DNA from: Chloroflexota bacterium
GTDB taxonomy: Bacteria; Chloroflexota; Limnocylindria; Limnocylindrales; CSP1-4
NCBI GenBank assembly: GCA_021785115.1
Contig: JAJYGO010000464.1
Location: 1-9,819 of the forward strand
Direction of reading: 5' to 3'
Length of the DNA stretch: 9,819 nt
This document shows positions 5,548-9,819 of the stretch, piece after piece (position 1 is the stretch's first letter; each line of letters starts with the position of its first letter). Under the pieces are notes generated by a model, which did not search any database, had not been told where the DNA came from, and saw only the letters and a list, made by a program, of their open reading frames with translations. Position numbers and translations under genes: made by a program.

Positions 5548-6459
5548 ATGGTGGACGAGCACCCGCTTGCAACAACTAGCCAGGAAGCAGTCGGAGCGGT
5601 CGGCGGTGCCACCGATCGACTCCTGCGCCCCGCGCGCTTGCTCCTCGGATGGTTACCGGAAGAGCGGGCGCTCCTCAATCTGAACTCCAACGACGTCTCA
5701 CGGACGCCCACCGAGGAGCAAAGGGCGCGGTATCTGGCCGCCGTTGAGGCAGTCCAGCGACGTCCGCCTGGCCTTGACCAGACGGGCGTAGTCGAGGACC
5801 TCCCGCCCGGCGTCCTTGACGAGCACGTCGCCCGGTTGGCATCGAGCACGGCTGCGGCCCCCTTCTTCACCGAAGGGTGGCGCGTCGCCAGCGTAGACCT
5901 AGCCCGCGTCGCTGCATTCCAGCCGGCCGTCTTCACGGACAGCTCCGCCGAGCGCGCCGCCGGCATCGACCCCGGCAATCTCGCCGAACTGGCTGGCGTG
6001 ACGCTTCCGACTGAATGGCAGTTCGAGCAACAGGCCCAGCTTGACGAAGCCCGGCACCAGTGGCTTCTCGTGTCGCGCAATCCAAACCTTCGGATCGTCG
6101 GCCACTACGCCGGGAACCCGCAGCCAGGTTCCCCACCTCTGTTCGGGTTCTTCGCCACGATCGTCGCCTCATTCGTCAACATCGCCCGATATCACGGCCG
6201 TTACTTCCTCCGCGACGGCTACCACCGCTCGATTGGGCTCCTAGCGGTTGGGGCGCGACGCGTCCCCGCATTCGTGCGGGACATCGACTCCATCCAAGCT
6301 CTCGTGCCGTCGGGGATGCTCCCGCAGGAAGCCTTTCTGGGCGAGCGGCCGCCGACCTTGACTGACTATACGGACGATGTCGTCTCTGCGGCAGTCCAAC
6401 TCCCCGCGTCCCAGAAGATGATCGTGGTACAGGCGCTCGAACTCAGCCCCCAGGGTTGA
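5548..6459 (+). CDS. Orphan protein with a ParB/sulfiredoxin-like DGYHR segment
   Basis: A 303-residue soluble protein. AGGTGA (5536-5541) lies 6 bases before the ATG. The first 180 residues have no recognised domain; a strand-loop-strand at 111-131 (WRVASVDLARVAAFQPAVFT) resembles the opening of ParB-like domains. The clearest signature is at 214-244: YHGRYFLRDGYHR, then SIGLLAVGARRVPAFVRD. This follows the pattern of the ParB N-terminal/sulfiredoxin-like fold, in which a DG-x-HR turn is followed by an alanine/leucine helix and a Val-Pro strand. In ParB-type CTPases and Srx-like enzymes this site binds nucleotide. Here the second ParB half and any helix-turn-helix are missing, so a segregation role is unlikely; it may be a nucleotide-binding or modifying enzyme. 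It lies 104 bases after the methyltransferase fusion on the same strand, and co-transcription is possible but not shown. The function is unknown. Confidence 0.8.
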   Translation: MVDEHPLATTSQEAVGAVGGATDRLLRPARLLLGWLPEERALLNLNSNDVSRTPTEEQRARYLAAVEAVQRRPPGLDQTGVVEDLPPGVLDEHVARLASSTAAAPFFTEGWRVASVDLARVAAFQPAVFTDSSAERAAGIDPGNLAELAGVTLPTEWQFEQQAQLDEARHQWLLVSRNPNLRIVGHYAGNPQPGSPPLFGFFATIVASFVNIARYHGRYFLRDGYHRSIGLLAVGARRVPAFVRDIDSIQALVPSGMLPQEAFLGERPPTLTDYTDDVVSAAVQLPASQKMIVVQALELSPQG

Positions 6460-6464
6460 CGTCG

Positions 6465-6507
6465 GCGGCTGCTCGCCGCGGCAAGGCTGGCCTGAAACGA
6501 CCAGCTT
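6465..6507 (+). terminator. Two short hairpins after the DGYHR gene
   Basis: GCGGC-TGCTC-GCCGC (6465-6479) starts 6 bases after the stop. A second stem pairs AAGGCTGG (6483-6490, one bulged G) with CCAGCTT (6501-6507). Neither has a T-run, so termination is only plausible. Confidence 0.27.
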
Positions 6508-6555
6508 GATGGACAGCACCGTTCGTCGCCGGTGTCGCCGCATCGCCGGAGAGCG

Positions 6556-6583
6556 TTCCACTCCCTTCGTGGCTGGCTAGACT
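6556..6583 (+). promoter_or_regulatory. Leaderless promoter of the 228-residue membrane protein
   Basis: TAGACT (6578-6583) fits TANNNT and ends 6 bases before the ATG at 6590, placing the expected transcript start on or next to the start codon. No Shine-Dalgarno is present in between. TTCCAC (6556-6561) is a weak -35 candidate at 16 bases spacing. Confidence 0.45.
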
Positions 6584-6589
6584 GCGCTC

Positions 6590-7276
6590 ATGTTGGGCAG
6601 GGTCTTTTCGTCGCTGGTTGGTCTCGTCATTCTGGCCGCCTTGGCGGCCGCCGTGGTCTTCGGCCTCCAGTGGGTCGTGGGATCGCTCCAGGCAGGCGGG
6701 AAGCTTGGAGATGCCCTCTACTTCATCCTGGCCGCCATCGTCGCTGGACTGGGCTGGCTGCTCCGCGCAGCGATGGAGCAACGCCAACGGCTTGAAGCTC
6801 GTCTCGCTGCCTCAAAGCGGAGGCTGTACGAGGGCTACCTCGATCTCCTGAACCAGGTCCTCGCCGCGGCAAGGGAGGGCGACCAGGACAGCACGGCGGC
6901 CGCCCTGCCGGCCCTGCGCGAGTTCGGGTTCAAGACGATCGTTGTCGCCTCTGATCCGGTTGTGAAGGCCCAGATCCGGTTCCAGAACATCGGACGGATC
7001 GAGCCAGATGATCCGGGCGTAGTGCTGCCAGCCGTCGCCGACATCCTCCTGGCACTCCGCAAAGACATCGGCTTCAGCGAGACCAACCTCACCAGCAAGC
7101 AGGTCCTCGGTGTGTTTATCAACGACATCGACACCACCGCGCCCGTATTCGACAGGTGGGAGAAGGCGAAGACCGAGTGGGACCAGAAGATGGGCTGGAC
7201 CAGCTGGTGGCAGCGGTCGCGGATCCAGGCCCCAGAGAACCACCAAGGCCAGTCCGGCGAGAAGAAATCCGTCTGA
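6590..7276 (+). CDS. Two-segment membrane protein with cytoplasmic coiled/helical tail, unknown function
   Basis: A 228-residue protein. Two membrane segments are clear: residues about 7-30 (SSLVGLVILAALAAAVVFGL) and 43-60 (LYFILAAIVAGLGWLLRA). A charged helix (MEQRQRLEARLAASKRRLYE, 62-81) follows, giving both ends in the cytoplasm. The tail contains KRRLYEGYLDLLNQVL, then FGFKTIVVASDPVVKAQIRF (112-131) and LLALRKDIGFSETNLTSKQV (153-172). This 'YEgyL ... SDpVv ... iRKDiG' layout is familiar from many bacterial hypothetical proteins with one or two N-terminal membrane helices. I cannot name a function for it. The C-terminus is Trp/Lys/Gln-rich. It appears to be transcribed from its own leaderless promoter. 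It is convergent with the 171-residue two-segment protein, a similar architecture on the opposite strand. Membrane sensing or anchoring is possible but unproven. Confidence 0.77.
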   Translation: MLGRVFSSLVGLVILAALAAAVVFGLQWVVGSLQAGGKLGDALYFILAAIVAGLGWLLRAAMEQRQRLEARLAASKRRLYEGYLDLLNQVLAAAREGDQDSTAAALPALREFGFKTIVVASDPVVKAQIRFQNIGRIEPDDPGVVLPAVADILLALRKDIGFSETNLTSKQVLGVFINDIDTTAPVFDRWEKAKTEWDQKMGWTSWWQRSRIQAPENHQGQSGEKKSV

Positions 7277-7309
7277 ACTCCGGCTATCGTGCACGAGGCG
7301 CCGCGGTGG

Positions 7310-7329
7310 CCGAAACGACCACTTTTCGG
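7310..7329. terminator. Hairpin in the convergent gap, plus-gene side
   Basis: CCGAAA (7310-7315) pairs exactly with TTTCGG (7324-7329) across an 8-base loop, about 34 bases after the stop of the plus-strand membrane gene. A-rich and T-rich arms give it a mild bidirectional terminator character, without a long T-run. Confidence 0.3.
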
Positions 7330-7399
7330 AGCGGCCTCAGCCTGGACCTATTCGCCGCACGCCGGAGGCCTCGCGACCTGGCTGCCCTTGCGGCACGCG

Positions 7400-7414
7400 C
7401 CGCGCGCCGCGCGG
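7400..7414. terminator. G+C hairpin in the convergent gap, minus-gene side
   Basis: CCGCGC-GCC-GCGCGG is a perfect 6-pair G+C stem with a 3-base loop, 12 bases beyond the stop of the minus-strand 171-residue gene. It is well placed as the terminator of the protease/membrane-protein operon, but lacks a U-tract. Confidence 0.38.
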
Positions 7415-7426
7415 ACTGCCCGCTGA

Positions 7427-7942
7427 TCACACCCTCAGCTGGATCTCTCCCAGCCGGGTCAGGCGTCGGTCCAGGAACTGGGCGATGTTGCTCCGCCACA
7501 TAGGACCGATGTAGGCGCCGTAGCTCGACGGTTCACTGCGGTAGTAGGCGACGAGGTCCTCGGAGATCGCATGCACCGCGTCTTCAGCCCGTTGATCCCA
7601 CGCCACCACGCGGTCGTTCCAATGCGTCTTCAGATCCTCCCCGCCTTCGGTGAAGTCCGGTTCCCTCAACGCGAGTAGCCCAGCGCGTAGCTCGTTCCCT
7701 TCGCTGATGACCGAGGCCAGTCGAGATCGGGGCGGACGGAGGTAGTCAATGCGGCCAACCGCCTTGCGGACCGGCTGGGCGTCAACGGCAAACGCTAGAA
7801 GTAGCATGACGATCCCGACGAGCCAGAGGACCGAATCGTCCGGAGGCCTGCTCCCCCCGGGGATCGGCGTGAAGGAGATCGTTACCGCGGCGGTCAGGAA
7901 GACGACAGCGAGCGCAAGCAATACCTGAGCGGTTCGCGACAT
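7427..7942 (-). CDS. Two-segment membrane protein, partner of the serine protease, unknown function
   Basis: A 171-residue protein. Membrane segments lie at about residues 5-25 (AQVLLALAVVFLTAAVTISF) and 37-55 (SVLWLVGIVMLLLAFAVDA), joined by a short Pro/Gly loop that would face outside. A cytoplasmic tail from residue 56 is helical and polar, with EGNELRAGLLAL (81-92), THWNDRVVAWDQRAEDAVHA (106-125) and a terminal FLDRRLTRLGEI. The tail pattern (a small helical bundle with paired Trp, ending in an 'L-x-RL-x-x-L' helix) recurs in bacterial orphan proteins, but no function is known to me. It starts 21 bases after the protease stop on the same strand, with no good Shine-Dalgarno of its own, so it is probably co-transcribed with the protease and perhaps translated by reinitiation. 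It could anchor, inhibit or be a substrate of that protease; this is inference from gene order. Confidence 0.77.
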   Translation of the reverse strand: MSRTAQVLLALAVVFLTAAVTISFTPIPGGSRPPDDSVLWLVGIVMLLLAFAVDAQPVRKAVGRIDYLRPPRSRLASVISEGNELRAGLLALREPDFTEGGEDLKTHWNDRVVAWDQRAEDAVHAISEDLVAYYRSEPSSYGAYIGPMWRSNIAQFLDRRLTRLGEIQLRV

Positions 7943-7963
7943 CGGTGTCTGGCGACTCGACTG

Positions 7964-8863
7964 CTACTCCAGCGAGGCGGTCATGATCACAGGACCCGCT
8001 GGACCGACGGTTTCCGGTGAGGCATCTGGTGTACTCACGGCTGGCGCAGGAGCCGATGTTGAGGACATGTGAAGGCGGACCACCTCCCTGACGTAGTCGA
8101 ACGGCACCACAGCGGTCAGTCCCGAGTTCTCCTCGAACACGATCCTCTCTCGACCGGTCTGGCGGCTGATCGCCACGTCGCGGTAGGGCACGTATGCCTT
8201 GACGACGCCGATGAGCATTGCCCGCAGACTTGGCTGAGTGCCTTGGATCGAGGTCACTTCTGGCCTTGACACGACCGGTCCGCCGCTGTTTCCTGGGAAC
8301 ACCGTCACGTCGACGAGGAACTCCTTGCTGGCCCCGGACAGCCAGTCACGTACGCGAGCCAGGACCCCCTGCCGGACGATGACGTAGTTCCTCTCCCCCC
8401 CGACTTGTCCCATCGGGAAGCCGAGGACGTAGGCACCGTCTCCCTCGATCACACCCTGTGCCACTGCGGCTGCTCGCTCGAGGATATGCTCGTCGCTCTG
8501 AAAGAAGGAGAACTTCGTTCCGGGTATCTGCAGGAGCGCAACATTCATGGGAAGCACGGCAACGTCGATCTCAGGATCCGGGTGTAGCGCATAGATGGGC
8601 TTGCCGGACGGATCGGTGAGAACAAGGTTGATGGTTGGCGCCAAGGCTGCATCCTCCGAACTGAAGCGGAGGACGATGGCCGCCTGCCCATCCAGGACAT
8701 GCCTGTTCGTCACCAAGTACATCCGGTACCGCTTTCCTTGTTCGTTGGTCTCCTCGTATTCCCCGTATAGGAAGCCAGAGGCAGTCCACTGAACAGCGGA
8801 CCCGCCCGCCAGTTGCCCGATCGCCGCCACCGTGTCGAGGAAGAACTGCGGTATCAGTGCCAT
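7964..8863 (-). CDS. Trypsin-like serine protease (S1 fold), predicted cytoplasmic
   Basis: A 299-residue protein with a complete chymotrypsin-fold triad: His55 in YLVTNRHVLDG, Asp100 in DPEIDVAVLPM and Ser193 in FPGNSGGPVVS. An early ASGFLYGEY strand and a YVLGFPMGQVGG strand before the serine strand agree with the DegP/HtrA-like and trypsin-2 (Trypsin-like peptidase) families. Unlike HtrA, there is no PDZ domain: residues 265-299 are an Ala/Pro/Ser/Thr-rich tail. There is also no signal peptide or membrane anchor, so it should act in the cytosol. The start is secure: GGAGGTGATCC directly precedes the ATG. The gene leads a probable two-gene operon with the two-segment membrane protein. Cytosolic trypsin-like proteases without secretion signals are known as effectors in several bacterial immune systems, but no sensor domain is fused here and the role is open. 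Protein quality control is an alternative. Confidence 0.92.
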   Translation of the reverse strand: MALIPQFFLDTVAAIGQLAGGSAVQWTASGFLYGEYEETNEQGKRYRMYLVTNRHVLDGQAAIVLRFSSEDAALAPTINLVLTDPSGKPIYALHPDPEIDVAVLPMNVALLQIPGTKFSFFQSDEHILERAAAVAQGVIEGDGAYVLGFPMGQVGGERNYVIVRQGVLARVRDWLSGASKEFLVDVTVFPGNSGGPVVSRPEVTSIQGTQPSLRAMLIGVVKAYVPYRDVAISRQTGRERIVFEENSGLTAVVPFDYVREVVRLHMSSTSAPAPAVSTPDASPETVGPAGPVIMTASLE

Positions 8864-8890
8864 GGATCACCTCCGTGCGCCACGAGAGTA
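8864..8890 (-). promoter_or_regulatory. Strong Shine-Dalgarno and candidate -10 box of the protease operon
   Basis: On the minus strand GGAGGTGATCC (8864-8874) is a long anti-SD match, with the GGAGG core 6 bases before the ATG; it fixes the start codon. TACTCT (8885-8890) fits TANNNT. No good -35 box was found upstream of it. Confidence 0.45.
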
Positions 8891-8953
8891 GTCCGAGGAG
8901 TCAGTCGCTGTAGCCCCCTAGTGCACGGCGAGCCTCGTCATCCAGCACCGCTG

Positions 8954-8959
8954 TAACCT
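8954..8959 (+). promoter_or_regulatory. -10 box of a probably leaderless HEPN-like gene
   Basis: TAACCT ends 8 bases before the ATG at 8968 and no Shine-Dalgarno lies between, so transcription likely begins at or just before the start codon. It shares a 104-base divergent region with the protease operon promoter. No clear -35 box was found. Confidence 0.38.
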
Positions 8960-8967
8960 CGGGTCGC

Positions 8968-9408
8968 ATGAGCTCTGCCGGTTCAGATCGTCTCGCCGCC
9001 GCTTTCGTGGCCGCTTTCCGGAGGCTCGAAGCCATTGCCGCCAAAGGTCCGCCCGATGACGTCTTCGTGGACCTTGGGGAGACGCTGTTCTGGCTCTGTG
9101 CGTTCGCGGAGGCCAACGGCCGAGGCAAGGAGCCGCCCGTCCTCGCCATGCGCTGGGCACGCGATCACATCGCGCACGGGCTCATAGTGGTCGCGCCCGT
9201 CCGCTGGGACGACGGCTCGGGCCTAGTCAGGATGTTTCCATCGCGCCGCGGATACGCGTGGAAGGCACGGGCGACGGTTCCCCCTCTCCGTCAACCACGC
9301 AGCACCAGCCAGGTGGCAAGAGACAACGCGTATGACACCCTGGCGGTCGGCAGGGACATGGTCACCGTCGTCCGTGACGCGTTCGTGGCTGCTGGCGGGA
9401 CGATCTGA
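8968..9408 (+). CDS. Small HEPN-like protein with an R-x4-H motif, unknown function
   Basis: A 146-residue soluble protein. The N-terminal half reads as a helical bundle: DRLAAAFVAAFRRLEAIAA (7-25), VFVDLGETLFWLCAFAEA (32-49) and PVLAMRWARDHIAHGL (57-72). The third helix contains R65-D66-x3-H70, which fits the R-[N/D/H]-x3-H active-site pattern of HEPN-family RNases. The preceding Trp/Leu-rich helix and following strand-rich part (LIVVAPVRW, GYAWKARATV) recall actinobacterial orphan proteins with a 'RWARDRxxH' segment. The similarity is by motif and predicted helices only; HEPN membership is tentative, since R-x4-H arises easily. If right, it may be an RNase toxin or RNA-binding protein. No antitoxin-like (nucleotidyltransferase) partner gene is adjacent. 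It is divergent from the protease operon and probably leaderless. Confidence 0.7.
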   Translation: MSSAGSDRLAAAFVAAFRRLEAIAAKGPPDDVFVDLGETLFWLCAFAEANGRGKEPPVLAMRWARDHIAHGLIVVAPVRWDDGSGLVRMFPSRRGYAWKARATVPPLRQPRSTSQVARDNAYDTLAVGRDMVTVVRDAFVAAGGTI

Positions 9409-9558
9409 TGGCCGTGCACCACTGTCAAGAGAATCCCAACGCCGGCGCATGACCGAACGCAGTGGACAAGTGGACGGACTGCGTCATTCCCAGGTCGCCC
9501 GAACATCACACCTGAACCGACCTTGACAGATGTCCGGACCCGCACGAACACTCACGCC
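9409..9558. other. 150-base intergenic region
   Basis: It contains a loose inverted repeat (CCACTG at 9419-9424 with CAGTGG at 9460-9465, 35-base loop), two tiny ORFs linked by overlaps but without coding character, and the promoter of the right-edge gene. Confidence 0.4.
9523..9552 (+). promoter_or_regulatory. TTGACA-type promoter of the right-edge gene
   Basis: A consensus -35 TTGACA (9523-9528) is followed at 18 bases by AACACT (9547-9552), which keeps the A2 and T6 positions of a -10 box and ends 6 bases before the ATG at 9559. With no Shine-Dalgarno present, a leaderless transcript is expected. The -35 is the best consensus match in the window. Confidence 0.5.
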
Positions 9559-9819
9559 ATGAAGATGACCAACGATACCTACTGCGTCGTGTTCCGAGGT
9601 AAGCGCACCCGCGAGCGGTACTTCCGCGATGCTCGCGGGTGGTTGAAGGTGAGCAACCGGGGCCGCGAGTTCCGAGCGACGCCCGAGCAGGTGCTGAACC
9701 ACTTGCTGCCGGCCCTCGCGTTCGGCGACAAGCTGGGCCTGTCAGTGACGGTCGACCACTACGACCAGCCCTACTGGGAGACGCTGGCGCAGCACGAAGA
9801 ACCGGCTGAACCGTCCTCG
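9559..9819 (+). CDS. Hypothetical protein, N-terminal part, runs off right edge
   Basis: 87 residues are visible with no stop, and the frame is open to the last base. The sequence opens MKMTNDTYCVVFRGKRTRER and continues with a GWLKVSNRGREFRATPEQVL segment (27-46), a leucine-rich helix LNHLLPALAFGDKLGL (46-61) and VTVDHYDQPYWETL (63-76). The Arg-rich N-terminus with short strands followed by a helix suggests a small nucleic-acid-binding or adaptor protein, but no family is recognised. The end at residue 87 (EEPAEPSS) may already be a disordered tail. ATG is chosen because a consensus TTGACA promoter places the transcript start next to it; MKM offers a second ATG two codons later. Nothing links it to the HEPN-like gene upstream except strand. 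Confidence 0.7.
   Translation, partial: MKMTNDTYCVVFRGKRTRERYFRDARGWLKVSNRGREFRATPEQVLNHLLPALAFGDKLGLSVTVDHYDQPYWETLAQHEEPAEPSS

Noticed and set aside
8901..8969. 22-codon minus-strand ORF MRPEVTAVLDDEARRALGGYSD in the protease/HEPN-like divergent gap
   Set aside because: The reading looks protein-like, but it has no Shine-Dalgarno, overlaps the HEPN-like start codon antisense, and occupies the promoter region. It could be a relic of an upstream gene end.
9407..9525. Two tiny ORFs (14 and 25 codons) linked by ATGA overlaps after the HEPN-like gene
   Set aside because: No ribosome site or coding character; such overlaps are common by chance at this length, and the second ends inside the TTGACA promoter.

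Overview
The window is G+C-rich DNA (by eye roughly two thirds G+C, not counted). Coding density is moderate, GTG starts are frequent, and Shine-Dalgarno-led genes are mixed with genes that look leaderless (a TANNNT box 6-8 bases before the ATG). This style fits Actinomycetota or a high-GC Chloroflexota-like bacterium. Nothing in the window fixes the taxon. There is no rRNA, tRNA, CRISPR array or recognisable insertion sequence. The content is accessory: a plasmid-like replication gene, two DNA methyltransferases, and several small membrane or orphan proteins.

Left block (1-2808). A minus-strand chain of four genes is linked by 4-8 base start/stop overlaps: an XRE-type regulator, a histidine-rich 70-residue protein, a beta-class DNA methyltransferase (DPPY), and the N-terminal part of an HUH rolling-circle-type replication initiator that leaves the window at base 1. 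Divergent from it, across about 50 bases, is a 376-residue protein of unknown function with a C-terminal four-cysteine zinc-binding site. This reads as the replication and control end of an integrated or mobile element.

Middle block (2809-5443). A gap holds a perfect Shine-Dalgarno sequence that leads into only a 26-codon ORF. After it come a minus-strand protein with four membrane segments, a second gap of about 450 bases rich in short palindromes, and a 482-residue DNA methyltransferase (DPPF) fused to a C-terminal Mrr-like PD-(D/E)XK domain. A 33-codon ORF ends on the methyltransferase start codon (ATGA overlap).

Right block (5548-9819). This holds a 303-residue protein with a ParB/sulfiredoxin-like DGYHR segment and two small proteins that each have two membrane segments plus a cytoplasmic tail, arranged convergently. 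One of these is the downstream partner of a cytoplasmic trypsin-like serine protease with an intact H-D-S triad. A divergent 146-residue protein carries a HEPN-style R-x4-H motif, and a final unknown ORF runs off the right edge behind a TTGACA-type promoter. The methyltransferase/nuclease fusion, protease/membrane pair and HEPN-like protein together resemble a defence-type neighbourhood. That is inference from gene types; no complete known defence system is recognised here.
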